Below, one piece after another: positions 16,618-24,916 of a stretch of DNA of 64,000 nt. The notes beneath the pieces are model-generated. The model saw only the letters and a list, made by a program, of their open reading frames with translations. It did not search any database and was not told the origin of the DNA. The translations under genes were made by a program, and so were the position numbers. The DNA is from JBCDJG01 sp038748065 (GTDB lineage Bacteria > Pseudomonadota > Gammaproteobacteria > Pseudomonadales > Halieaceae): contig JBCDJG010000004.1 in NCBI GenBank assembly GCA_038748065.1, positions 83,933-147,932 of the forward strand, in the 5' to 3' direction. How positions within the stretch are numbered: the first letter of the stretch is position 1; the number at the start of each line of letters is the position of its first letter.

Positions 16618-17658
16618 CTAGCCCAGTAAGCCCAGGGGCGTTTTCGATGCCTCACCCGGGATTTCCCTCACCAATCGTGGCACGAGGTAGCCCGGGTTGT
16701 TAGCACACAGCCCGTGGTACAGCTCCAACGCTTCACGTTCGGGGATATCAAAGTGTGCAGCACCTGCCACAGGGTCCAGCAGATGTAGATAGTAAGGCTG
16801 TACATGCATGTCCCAGAGCCGGGTCGATAGATCTGACAGCACTTCGACCTGATCATTAACGCCCCGCAGTAAAACAGACTGGTTAAGCAGGCGAAGCCCG
16901 GCGTCGGCGAGGTCGCCCAGTGCCCGGGCCACCGCCTCGTCGAGCTCGCGAGCATGATTGCTGTGCAGCACGAACACGCCCTGTAATCGAGACGCCCGCA
17001 GCCGTCTCCGCAGTCCAGCGGTGATGCGATCTGGAATGACCAGGGGCAAGCGGCTGTGAATTCGCAGGCGTCGTAAGTGCGGAATGGCCTCCAGCTTTGT
17101 CATCAGGTCATCTAATTGCGAATCTGCCAGAAGCAAGGGGTCGCCGCCGCTCAAGATGACCTCCTCGATGCTTGCGTCGGCGGCGATGTAGTCCAGTGCC
17201 TCCTGCCAGCGATCGCGGCCGGCTTGCCCGTGCTGGTAATCGTAGTGACGCCGGAAGCAATACCGACAGTTTACGGCGCAGGCTCCCGCTGCGATTAACA
17301 GCACGCGGCCCTGGTATTTGTGCAGCAGCCCCTGCGCTCTGTTTGCCGTAGCTTCGGCAAGCGGGTCGACGGTGAAGGTGTTAGATGGCTTTTCCTCCTC
17401 CAGAGCTAGCGGCAGCACCTGACGAAGCAGGGGGTCGTGCTCGTCGCCGGGGCGCATTTTCGCGGCGAAGGCGCGCGGTACCAGCATAGTGAAGCTCTCA
17501 TCACCGCCCAGCCTGTCGCCCAGGTGTGCCAGGTCAAGATAGTGAAGCAGGGCCATCGGGTCTCGATAGGCGTCGCGCAACTGCTCCTGCCATGATCCCG
17601 TCGATACGCTCGCCAGTGGCGTCTCTGCGCTCATTCCGCCTGCCCGTTGATCACTCAA
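16618..17658 (-). CDS. epmB: EF-P beta-lysylation protein EpmB (lysine 2,3-aminomutase-like)
   Basis: 346-residue radical-SAM/PLP enzyme that converts (S)-alpha-lysine to (R)-beta-lysine for modification of elongation factor P. SAM cluster motif CAVNCRYCFRRHYDY (about 123-137), SGGDPLLL (SAM-binding GGD), IPHLRRLRIHSRLPLVIPDRIT, and VRGVN-like LLRGVNDQVEVL; the length and the N-terminal WQEQLRDAYRDPMALLHYL match EpmB rather than the larger fermentative KamA. epmA and efp are not in the window. Its ATG overlaps the end of the upstream PuuB-like gene by 4 bp (17655-17658). Confidence 0.88.
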   Translation of the reverse strand: MSDQRAGGMSAETPLASVSTGSWQEQLRDAYRDPMALLHYLDLAHLGDRLGGDESFTMLVPRAFAAKMRPGDEHDPLLRQVLPLALEEEKPSNTFTVDPLAEATANRAQGLLHKYQGRVLLIAAGACAVNCRYCFRRHYDYQHGQAGRDRWQEALDYIAADASIEEVILSGGDPLLLADSQLDDLMTKLEAIPHLRRLRIHSRLPLVIPDRITAGLRRRLRASRLQGVFVLHSNHARELDEAVARALGDLADAGLRLLNQSVLLRGVNDQVEVLSDLSTRLWDMHVQPYYLHLLDPVAGAAHFDIPEREALELYHGLCANNPGYLVPRLVREIPGEASKTPLGLLG

Positions 17659-18956
17659 CCCAGCCTGTCGCGCAGACTGTAGAACAGCATGCCCGCGACA
17701 AGGCCCGGCCAGCGCAACAGGGTGCCGCCCGGGAATCGCGGCGAAGGCACTCGGGCCATCACGTCGAAGCGTTCTGCGGTGCCGGCGATGGCTTCCGCCA
17801 GGAGTTTACCTGCCAGGGTAGCCATGGGAACGCCGTGGCCAGAATAGCCATGGGCGTAGAACACCTGCGGCGACAGGGCGCCAAAGTCCGGCATTCTGTT
17901 CATCGTCACCGCCAGCGTTCCGCCCCAGGCGTAGTCGATCCGCGTCTGGCTAAGCTCTGGATAGATGCGCAGCATGCACTTGCGCACCAGTCCCGCGATG
18001 TCCCGTGGAAAGCGTTTGCTATAGGTTTCACCGCCACCAAACAGGAGTCGGTTATCGGCGGAGAGTTTCCAATAGTTAATCACAAAGAGCGTATCGGACA
18101 TGGACGCGTCGTTGCCAATGAGGCGCCTTGCCTGATCCTCGCCCAGCGGTTCGGTGGCCAGCATATAGTTATTGATCGGCATGATGCGGCCGGCCGTTCT
18201 TGGTTCGAGGCCTTCAAGGTAGCCATTGCAGGCCAGGACCAGAAAATCGGCACTCACCTCGCCAGCGGCTGTTTTGACTTTCACCTTGCCGCCGGCGTCA
18301 CGTCTACCGCCCTCGCTGTACGCCAGCACACGGCTGCCCTCATACAACTGCGCGCCCAGTTCGGCAGCCGCGCGTGCGAGGCCAAGTGCATAATTCAGCG
18401 GGTGCAGGTGCTTACAGCCGGCGTCGAGAACGCCAGCGTGAAATCCCTGGCCAGAGGTCATCTCGCCCAGTTCCTCGGCGGGTACGAACCTCGCTTGCTG
18501 GTACTGGTAGGTGTCCCGCAGGTGTTCCACGTGCGCCTGTAGCTCAGTCACTTCGCGTGCTTTGCTGGCCACGTGCAGGTTGCCGCTGCGCAGGTCGCAA
18601 TCAATACCATGCTCGGCGATAAGCTGGGCCACGGTATCCACAGCTTCCAATCCCAGGTGCCAAAGGGCCCGCGCCTGCTCCAGGCCCACCAGTGATTCAA
18701 GCGTTTCCTGGTCTGCGCGCTGGCCCGTGCCTACGTGGCCGCCGTTGCGACCGGAAGCGCCCCAGCCCACTTTGTTGGCCTCCAGCAGTATCACGCTATA
18801 GCCGCGTTGGCGTAAGTGTATGGCGCTCGACAGCCCCGTATAGCCGCCGCCGATAATACAGACGTCGGCGCTGTGGCTGCCGGCCAGGGTTTCGAACGCG
18901 GGCGACTGATTGGCGCTTGCCGCGTACCAGGAATCAACGTGGGGCTGTGCTTGCAT
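17655..18956 (-). CDS. FAD-dependent oxidoreductase, PuuB/gamma-glutamylputrescine oxidase-like
   Basis: 433 residues of the DAO (D-amino acid oxidase-like) family. N-terminal FAD-binding Rossmann motif ADVCIIGGGYTGLSSAIHLRQRGYSVILLEANKVGWGASGRNGGHVGTGQR (about 29-80) is the wording found in gamma-glutamylputrescine oxidases; the C-terminal AHGYSGHGVPMATLAGKLLAEAI closes the FAD site. PuuB oxidises gamma-glutamylputrescine to the aldehyde in putrescine breakdown. The divergent neighbour at 19.1 kb is a PuuA-like ligase that would make the substrate, which supports this role. Start ATG 18956 with no strong ribosome site. Confidence 0.78.
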   Translation of the reverse strand: MQAQPHVDSWYAASANQSPAFETLAGSHSADVCIIGGGYTGLSSAIHLRQRGYSVILLEANKVGWGASGRNGGHVGTGQRADQETLESLVGLEQARALWHLGLEAVDTVAQLIAEHGIDCDLRSGNLHVASKAREVTELQAHVEHLRDTYQYQQARFVPAEELGEMTSGQGFHAGVLDAGCKHLHPLNYALGLARAAAELGAQLYEGSRVLAYSEGGRRDAGGKVKVKTAAGEVSADFLVLACNGYLEGLEPRTAGRIMPINNYMLATEPLGEDQARRLIGNDASMSDTLFVINYWKLSADNRLLFGGGETYSKRFPRDIAGLVRKCMLRIYPELSQTRIDYAWGGTLAVTMNRMPDFGALSPQVFYAHGYSGHGVPMATLAGKLLAEAIAGTAERFDVMARVPSPRFPGGTLLRWPGLVAGMLFYSLRDRLG

Positions 18957-19118
18957 GGGGCTACTATACGCTGAGCAGTGCCAAGCGTCGCCTAACCCCT
19001 TGGGGTAGCCGCTATTGAACCGGCAGACGCTGTGCTGCGATACTCGCGCAAGTCACCTAACAGCAATTCACTGAAGGGCGAGTCAACCATGGCCTCTGAT
19101 TCTCAGTCGATCAAAGAC

Positions 19119-19121
19119 TGA
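19119..19121 (+). other. in-frame nonsense codon (TGA) near the start of the PuuA-like gene
   Basis: From ATG 19089 the frame reads MASDSQSIKD-stop-LTEHQISEVECLVPDMTGN. The stop TGA replaces codon 11 and a Trp (TGG) is the natural residue before LTEH. The frame is otherwise continuous with the downstream coding region. Confidence 0.85.
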
Positions 19122-19145
19122 CTTACCGAACACCAGATTTCCGAA

Positions 19146-20435
19146 GTGGAGTGTCTGGTGCCCGACATGACGGGCAATGCCCGCGGCAAGTTTATACCGG
19201 CCGGCCAATTTCTCGACCAGGGTGAGCCACGCCTGCCCGAGAGCATTCTCGCGCAAAGCGTAACGGGTGAATATTCTGACGAGCACTGGGACTTTGTCGA
19301 GCCCACTGATGCTGACATGATCCTGAAGCCTGATGCGAGCACGCTGCGGCTGGTGCCCTGGGCGCGAGAACCCACGGCGCAAATCATCCACGATTGCTAT
19401 ACCCAGGCCGGTGAGCCCCACCCGCTGTCGACGCGCAATATCCTGAAACGGGTGCTGGCGCGCTACGAGGAGGCCGGGCTGACGCCGGTTGTGGCTCCCG
19501 AGGTGGAGTTCTACCTCGTGGCGCGCAACCTCGATCCCGACAACGAGCTGACGCCGCCCACGGGCCGCTCGGGCCGTTCCGAGACCTCGCGACTGTCCTA
19601 CTCAATGGACGCGGTTGCAGAGTTTGAGGATTTCGTGGAAGACATGTACGACTACGCCGAGGCCCAGGAACTGGCGGTAGACACACTGATTCACGAGAAC
19701 GGCGCCGCGCAAATGGAGATCAACTTTTTGCACGGCGACGCACTCAGCCTGGCGGATCAGGTGTTTGCCTTTAAGCGTACGGTCCGAGAATCTGCACACA
19801 AATACGGGATGTACGCTACGTTCATGGCCAAGCCCATGCAGACCGAACCGGGCAGCGCGCTGCACATCCACCAGAGCATCGTGGATAGCAAGGGCAGCAA
19901 TATTTTCGCCGATGCGCAGGGTCAGCACTCCGAGCGCTTCCTGAGCTACATAGCGGGGCTGCAGCGCTACACGCCTGAGCTGATTGCGCTTTACGCGCCC
20001 AATGTTAATTCCTATCGCCGGCTGGCACCGGACATCTCAGCGCCCATCAACCTCAACTGGGGTATCGACAACCGCACCATCGCCTTTCGCGTGCCGAAGA
20101 GCGGTGCTGCCGCTACTCGAGTGGAGAACCGCTTCCCGGGTGCTGACGTCAACCCTTATCTGGCCTTTGCCGCCACGCTGGCCAGTGGCTGGCTGGGCAT
20201 GGAGCAGGGTCTCGAGGCGTCTGCCCCGCACCAGGGTACTGCAAACGAAGACAACGTTGAGGTCGCGCGCACCCTGGAGGAAGGGCTGCGTGAGTTGCTC
20301 AACACACCAGAAATCTGTGACATCTTCGGCGAACTCTTCCTGCGCGCCTATGCCGCGGTCAAGCTGGATGAGTTTGAAGAGTTCAATCGCGTGATCAGTT
20401 CGTGGGAGCGGGAACACCTGCTGCTGCAGGTCTAG
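19146..20435 (+). CDS. glutamine synthetase-family protein, PuuA/gamma-glutamylpolyamine synthetase-like (start disrupted)
   Basis: 429 residues from GTG 19146. GS-family blocks: ECLVPDMTGNARGKFIPAG (N-terminal beta-grasp), APEVEFYLVAR-like VVAPEVEFYLV (metal-binding Glu), NGAAQMEINFLHGDAL, TFMAKPMQTEPGSALHIHQSI, APNVNSYRRL, NRTIAFRVP and RVENRFPGADVNPYLAFAA. The family ligates glutamate to amines; divergent placement next to a PuuB-like oxidase suggests gamma-glutamylation of putrescine. The native start is probably ATG 19089, but a TGA at codon 11 separates it from the body. Reinitiation at GTG 19146 would omit 19 residues; its ribosome site is poor. The gene may be inactive, expressed by reinitiation, or affected by a sequencing error. 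Confidence 0.75.
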   Translation: MECLVPDMTGNARGKFIPAGQFLDQGEPRLPESILAQSVTGEYSDEHWDFVEPTDADMILKPDASTLRLVPWAREPTAQIIHDCYTQAGEPHPLSTRNILKRVLARYEEAGLTPVVAPEVEFYLVARNLDPDNELTPPTGRSGRSETSRLSYSMDAVAEFEDFVEDMYDYAEAQELAVDTLIHENGAAQMEINFLHGDALSLADQVFAFKRTVRESAHKYGMYATFMAKPMQTEPGSALHIHQSIVDSKGSNIFADAQGQHSERFLSYIAGLQRYTPELIALYAPNVNSYRRLAPDISAPINLNWGIDNRTIAFRVPKSGAAATRVENRFPGADVNPYLAFAATLASGWLGMEQGLEASAPHQGTANEDNVEVARTLEEGLRELLNTPEICDIFGELFLRAYAAVKLDEFEEFNRVISSWEREHLLLQV

Positions 20436-20440
20436 AGTCC

Positions 20441-21301
20441 GTGGTCAGTCAGGAGCAGAGTCTTTTTGGCGGCGCGACGGGCTATCGCCTGTTTACAAGC
20501 GTCAAGTACATCACCTACCTGCTGCTCTTCGCCAACGTGTTTTTCTTTCTGGCCGAGGAACTGGGAGCGCTTGAGCATACCTTTGTCGACGGCATTGCCC
20601 CCGGCCAGATCATACAGGTGTTTTCCGCCACAATAGATACCGGCGCCTGGGTCATACTGCTGCTGCTGTTTGAGCTCGAGACCTCGGTGCTGGATGACAG
20701 CCGCATTCGCGGGCCGGTGAAGTGGAGCCTGCACGGCGTTCGACTGATTTGCAGCGCCGCGATCGTATACGCCTTCACCGGCTACTATGCCGAGCTGGTG
20801 ATGCTCTACAATGCGGTCACCTTGCCGGCCTTTGATGCCTGCGCCTCCCTCGACCAGGGCTGGTCGCTGCTGCTGGATATCGATGAGTATGCGCCGCTGG
20901 ATGCGCAAAACTGTCTCACCGTTGGCAGCGACGCCTGGCGGATATCCGGCTTTGATATCGTCGCAGCCTACCCTGTGTTAACCGACGCACGCTACCTCGC
21001 CTGGGTCGACGTAATTAATTCCGGCACCTGGATACTTGTGGTCATCGTCCTGGAGATCGAGGTCCGGCTGCAGCTGCGCGGCCAGCTCTCCGCGGCGCTG
21101 ATGGGCGGCACGCGGTACCTGAAGTTTGCGCTGTACAGCGTCCTTTTCGCCTGCGCTGCCTACTGGGGTGTGAAGGGCGATTTTATTGATTTCTGGGACG
21201 CGGCCCTGTGGCTATTCGCCTTTATCTTCATCGAATTGAACGTATTTGAATGGAATTACGAGACGACTCACGGTATCGAGCACGAGGCCGCCAATGAGTG
21301 A
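20441..21301 (+). CDS. six-span membrane protein of unknown function
   Basis: 286 residues from GTG 20441 (VSQEQSLFGG); an in-frame ATG at 20402 would overlap the preceding gene. Hydrophobic segments at roughly YITYLLLFANVFFFLAEEL, ATIDTGAWVILLLLFEL, GVRLICSAAIVYAFTGYY, VDVINSGTWILVVIVLEIEV, LKFALYSVLFACAAYWGVKG and WDAALWLFAFIFIELNVFEW suggest six spans in the inner membrane with a loop of ~60 residues containing two Cys (DACAS and AQNCLTV) between spans 3 and 4. I do not recognise a family. The gene is packed between the PuuA-like gene (5 bp) and mtnA (8-bp overlap), so it is probably cotranscribed with both. Confidence 0.65.
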   Translation: MVSQEQSLFGGATGYRLFTSVKYITYLLLFANVFFFLAEELGALEHTFVDGIAPGQIIQVFSATIDTGAWVILLLLFELETSVLDDSRIRGPVKWSLHGVRLICSAAIVYAFTGYYAELVMLYNAVTLPAFDACASLDQGWSLLLDIDEYAPLDAQNCLTVGSDAWRISGFDIVAAYPVLTDARYLAWVDVINSGTWILVVIVLEIEVRLQLRGQLSAALMGGTRYLKFALYSVLFACAAYWGVKGDFIDFWDAALWLFAFIFIELNVFEWNYETTHGIEHEAANE

Positions 21302-22373
21302 TATCGGCGAGTTGGCCAGCCTGCGCTGGAATGATAACGAAGGCAGGCTGGAAGTCATCGACCAGACGCTTTTACCGCACCTTCTTCAGTGGCAGCCCCT
21401 GGATACGCTAGAGGCGTTTTGCCACGCCATTGCCGCGATGCAGGTGCGCGGCGCCCCGCTCATTGGTGTCACCGCCGCTTACGGTCTGGCCTGTGCTCTG
21501 GGAGATGACCCCTCCGATACGGGGCTTGAGCGCGCAGCAAATGCCCTACTGGCCACGCGGCCTACGGCCGTCAATTTGTCCTGGGCCCTGGCTCGCGTCT
21601 GCGCTCGCGTCCGTGATCTCGTGCCGGCGCATCGCTACGATGCGGCTCTGGCTGAGGCCCACGGCCTGTGCGCCGAAGACGTGGCGAATTGCGCCAGCAT
21701 CGGGGAGCACGGCCTGGCCCGGCTGCGAGCCCTGCCGCGGGTCGGCACTTTGAATATCATGACCCACTGCAATGCCGGATCGCTGGCGACGGTGCAGTGG
21801 GGCACGGCTCTCGCGCCGATCTACAAGGCCCATCTTGCGGGGCTTGAGGTGCATGTCTGGGTTTCGGAGACACGGCCGCGGAACCAGGGTGCCAACCTCA
21901 CAGCCTGGGAATTGCAGCGTGCCGGTGTGCCCTGCACCGTGGTCGCCGATAACAGCTGCGGGCTGCTGCTGGCGCGGGGTGATGTCGACTGTGTCATTGT
22001 CGGTTCAGATAGAACCGCCGCTAATGGTGACGTCTGCAATAAGATTGGCACCTACCTCAAGGCCCTGGCCGCACGGGCTAACGACGTTCCCTTTTATGTC
22101 GCCCTGCCGGAATCCACCATCGATTGGGAGTGCCCTGCCGGGCTTGCCATTCCCATTGAGGAGCGCTCGTGCGATGAAGTGCTGACCATAGCTGGGCTTA
22201 GGGATGATGGCGCCCTGGCCAGCGTGCGGCTCACTGCCGAGGGCGTGGGTGCCTTTAATCCCGCTTTCGATGTCACCCCTGCGCCGCTGGTATCGGCGCT
22301 CATTACTGAGCATGGCTGTTTTGAGGCGAGCAACGCGGGTCTGGATCAATTGCGCGCCCTGCTGGCGCAGTAA
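21294..22373 (+). CDS. mtnA: S-methyl-5-thioribose-1-phosphate isomerase
   Basis: Isomerises 5-methylthioribose-1-phosphate to the ribulose form in the methionine salvage pathway, which recycles methylthioadenosine from polyamine synthesis. 359 residues from ATG 21294. Conserved: MQVRGAPLIGVTAAYGLA (about 50-67), NIMTHCNAGSLATVQWGTALAPIYKA with the catalytic Cys, TRPRNQGANLTAWEL, and VGSDRTAANGDVCNKIGTY with the catalytic Asp. Overlaps the preceding membrane-protein gene by 8 bp. No other mtn genes are in the window. It converges with the radical-SAM gene, 3 bp apart. Confidence 0.93.
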   Translation: MSDIGELASLRWNDNEGRLEVIDQTLLPHLLQWQPLDTLEAFCHAIAAMQVRGAPLIGVTAAYGLACALGDDPSDTGLERAANALLATRPTAVNLSWALARVCARVRDLVPAHRYDAALAEAHGLCAEDVANCASIGEHGLARLRALPRVGTLNIMTHCNAGSLATVQWGTALAPIYKAHLAGLEVHVWVSETRPRNQGANLTAWELQRAGVPCTVVADNSCGLLLARGDVDCVIVGSDRTAANGDVCNKIGTYLKALAARANDVPFYVALPESTIDWECPAGLAIPIEERSCDEVLTIAGLRDDGALASVRLTAEGVGAFNPAFDVTPAPLVSALITEHGCFEASNAGLDQLRALLAQ

Positions 22374-22376
22374 GGC

Positions 22377-24305
22377 CTAGGCCAGCGCGATATAGTCTGT
22401 GGCGCTTTCGCGCTGTTCCTCGATAACACCGCGTAGCCAGCTACCGCCGTCGGCGTCGTGCAGGATTTCACCCACGCCTCCCGGATGCCGAACCGACAAA
22501 ACGTGCTGGCCACCTGTCGTTCTCAGGACGGGTAGTTCCATGGCCGCCAATTGCTGCTCGGCGAGCCTCGCATCAAAGTCAAAGCCTTGTTTATGCACGG
22601 TCTCGCTGCCGATACGCGGGCACAGGGCGCGGTCCAGTTGCAAGACGCGCAGAGCGTCTGTGGCGTCGGCGCAATGCTCGCTGCAGTGCTTGAGCAGGCA
22701 GTCTGCTATGAGGTCATAAAGACGGTCCTGGTTTGCCAGGGCGTTGAGATAGAGGAGGTTACGCATCTCGTAAATCGACATACGCGATGTTGCATCGAGT
22801 TCACTCACGCCGGCCCCAAAACAAGTGACCATGGCACGCAGGACCTGGCGCAACAGCTGCGATACTGGTAACTGACCGTGAAGTGCCAATAGCCGCGTTG
22901 TCAGCGGCATTACATGGCCGTGTATCAGCAAGAGATGGGCGCTGATCAAAAAGTAGCCCTCCTCGCCCTGATCCCGGCTGAAGCTGTGGCAGCCTACGAC
23001 GTACTCGCCCTTGGCTTTGCCATAGCCCGCGACAGGGATTGCCTCAATCTGGTATTCCTCTCGCCGTTCGTAGAATTCGGTGCCGGGCAGTAAGGTGTAG
23101 CCGAAGATATTGATGTTCGGAAAGGTCGCGAGTAGCCGGTCGAGGTTGCGCTCAAAATCCGGCAGGTTATCGCCCGGTAAACCCCAGATCAGCTCCGCGG
23201 CTATCGGCACACCTTCCTCTGACATGCGTTTAGCGATCGGCTCGTATTCGTTGGCGCTCATGTTCTGGCGATTGCTCAGACGCAGGGCTTCGGGCGTCAA
23301 GGTTTGCAGAGCGAGCTGATAATGCGGCAGCAGATCGTTCCTGTGCAGGAGCATCGCGATTTCCTGCACCTGGCGGCTGTGTTTCTTGGACCAGGACGTG
23401 GCAAAAGACAGCGGCAGTCCGTGTGACTGTTTCAGCTCAACCATCAGCTTGGCTTTTTCGAGGTCCTGCTTCAGGGCGCCGAAGTTCGAGTCGGCGAGCC
23501 AGATATCTTTGATGCCGGCATCGACGATGCGCTGCCAGTCGCGGGCGATGTGCTCCAGGGGCCACTGGTACATTTTGCTGCCGATAGCCCCGGTGCCCCA
23601 TTCACAAAAAGCGCACTTGAAAGGGCAGCCTCGGCTGGTCTCGTAGGCAATGCTCTCATAGCGTGGTTCGCCGGCCTCGTCCGTCAATTGCAGCACGTCC
23701 AGTGGCGACGGGAAGCGTGCCAGGTCCTTGCAGCGCGCCCGGGACGTGGTGCGTATCACCTGGCCATTCTCCAGCAGCGCGAGCCCGGCGGTCTCGCGCC
23801 ACTGCTCTTTGTTGTCGCAGTCCAGAAACTCCTGGAAGGTCTCCTCAGCCTCGCCGAGGAAAACAACGTCAATGGCCTCTACGCCGAGGTAGTCCTCGGC
23901 CTGCTGTACGTGCGGCCCACCGGCGATAATCAAGAGCTCCGGCAGGCGCGCCTTAAGCTGTCGTGCCAGCGCAAGAAATTCTGCCGCGTTCCAGGTATAC
24001 ATGCTGAGGCCAACGATGGCCTGCTGGCCTGCCCCGGCTGCGGCTCGCACGGAGTCCTCGACCTCCACCAGCCACTCGCGAGACCAGGCCTCAATCTCGC
24101 CCGCGTGCTGAAAGTGCACCAGCTCAATAGCGGCTCGCGCGGCGCCGTAAACGCCGTAGTAGGCGGAGAGGGCGGCGGTGGTTGTTGGCGGAGCATTGAA
24201 TTGCTCCGAGTCCATACTCAAGAGCCATACTGGGCGAGGCACACGAATACCTTCTGGCGTTATGCTTATTGGCTCTGAATGTATAGCATCGGATAGTGTT
24301 TGCAC
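22377..24305 (-). CDS. B12-binding-domain radical SAM protein
   Basis: 642 residues. Residues ~25-190 form a cobalamin-binding-like Rossmann domain (AIVGLSMYTWNAAEFLALARQLKARLPELLIIAGGPHV; VVFLGEAEETFQEFL) and ~215-430 the radical SAM core with C227-x3-C231-x2-C234 in SRGCPFKCAFCEWG. LIWGLPGDNLPDFERNLDRLL and GYTLLPGTEFYERREEY are common to this class. The ~200-residue C-terminal region is not recognised. Members methylate unactivated carbon or rearrange metabolites, mostly in natural-product or lipid pathways; nothing nearby identifies the substrate, and the B12 domain lacks an obvious DxHxxG base-off motif. Transcribed alone, possibly with the small gene 75 bp upstream. Confidence 0.8.
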   Translation of the reverse strand: MQTLSDAIHSEPISITPEGIRVPRPVWLLSMDSEQFNAPPTTTAALSAYYGVYGAARAAIELVHFQHAGEIEAWSREWLVEVEDSVRAAAGAGQQAIVGLSMYTWNAAEFLALARQLKARLPELLIIAGGPHVQQAEDYLGVEAIDVVFLGEAEETFQEFLDCDNKEQWRETAGLALLENGQVIRTTSRARCKDLARFPSPLDVLQLTDEAGEPRYESIAYETSRGCPFKCAFCEWGTGAIGSKMYQWPLEHIARDWQRIVDAGIKDIWLADSNFGALKQDLEKAKLMVELKQSHGLPLSFATSWSKKHSRQVQEIAMLLHRNDLLPHYQLALQTLTPEALRLSNRQNMSANEYEPIAKRMSEEGVPIAAELIWGLPGDNLPDFERNLDRLLATFPNINIFGYTLLPGTEFYERREEYQIEAIPVAGYGKAKGEYVVGCHSFSRDQGEEGYFLISAHLLLIHGHVMPLTTRLLALHGQLPVSQLLRQVLRAMVTCFGAGVSELDATSRMSIYEMRNLLYLNALANQDRLYDLIADCLLKHCSEHCADATDALRVLQLDRALCPRIGSETVHKQGFDFDARLAEQQLAAMELPVLRTTGGQHVLSVRHPGGVGEILHDADGGSWLRGVIEEQRESATDYIALA

Positions 24306-24380
24306 ATCCCCGCTAAAAAATGGGGTCGCGTGAAGGGTGCCGCCGTGGGCGGCCTTGGCTGAAGCGGTGCTGAGGCCCGC

Positions 24381-24602
24381 TCAGTCGTCGTCCAGATCCA
24401 GGTCGTAGTAGCCCAATTCATCGCGCAGTCGCTTTTCCTCCAGCCGCTGCTCTGCGCGGCGGCGTCTTTCAGCGAGGCGCTGCTTCTCAGACGTGACCTT
24501 GCCCGGTTCGTCCATATCGTCGTCGATGAGATCGCCGACCATGGGTTCGAACAAGTCTTCCAGGGGATCCTGGATAGCAGGTTCTTGATTGGGATCGCCC
24601 AT
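24381..24602 (-). CDS. small charged protein (PA3496-like)
   Basis: 73 residues, highly charged: acidic first half (EDLFEPMVGDLIDDDMDEPGK), then a basic helix RLAERRRRAEQRLEEKRLRDELGYYDLDLDDD. The EKRLRxELG(x)Y ending recalls short Pseudomonas proteins of the PA3496 type, but similarity is limited. The ribosome site is unusually strong: GGAGGTGA (complement of 24606-24613) six bases before the ATG at 24602, which supports it as a real, well-translated gene. Function unknown. Confidence 0.6.
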   Translation of the reverse strand: MGDPNQEPAIQDPLEDLFEPMVGDLIDDDMDEPGKVTSEKQRLAERRRRAEQRLEEKRLRDELGYYDLDLDDD

Positions 24603-24717
24603 AAATCACCTCCAGATGATTCATACCAAGGCACCTGCGAGCCAATATCACTTAGGGTTGGCATCGAGTCAATAAAAAAATTCGCGCTGCAATACCACTC
24701 CTGATGGTCGATATTGT

Positions 24718-24810
24718 GGGTGGTCCCGGCCAATCCCTGGCACGCTCCACGCGACGACCGGCGTCCTTGCCGATCCTGTTCGGTTCCCTACGCGGTAGCG
24801 GGGACCACCC
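24718..24810. other. structured intergenic element closed by a perfect 10-bp stem
   Basis: GGGTGGTCCC (24718-24727) pairs exactly with GGGACCACCC (24801-24810); the 73-bp interior is GC-rich with further short complementary pieces. It lies in the 314-bp gap between aroK and the small charged gene, both on the minus strand. No T-run follows, and it has neither the SRP-RNA GGAAGGAAGCAG loop nor tRNA arms. Could be an uncharacterised small RNA, a 5' leader structure of the downstream gene, or a repeat element. The rest of the gap shows no gene. Confidence 0.45.
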
Positions 24811-24916
24811 GAAGGAATAGAGTGCAAACTGTGTGCCAGGATCAGGGCGCGTGTTTTATGGCCCTCGTGGCAATTCGAGGTCTTAAATCGGCGTACGTGC
24901 GCGTTCGCGAACGTGT

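Noticed and set aside
19119..19121. TGA read as selenocysteine in the PuuA-like gene
   Set aside because: The residue expected is Trp, no known GS-family selenoprotein exists to my knowledge, and no SECIS-like hairpin is evident just downstream.
24718..24810. SRP (4.5S) RNA or selenocysteine tRNA in the structured element
   Set aside because: The GGAAGGAAGCAG loop of SRP RNA is absent on both strands, and there is no T arm or anticodon arm.
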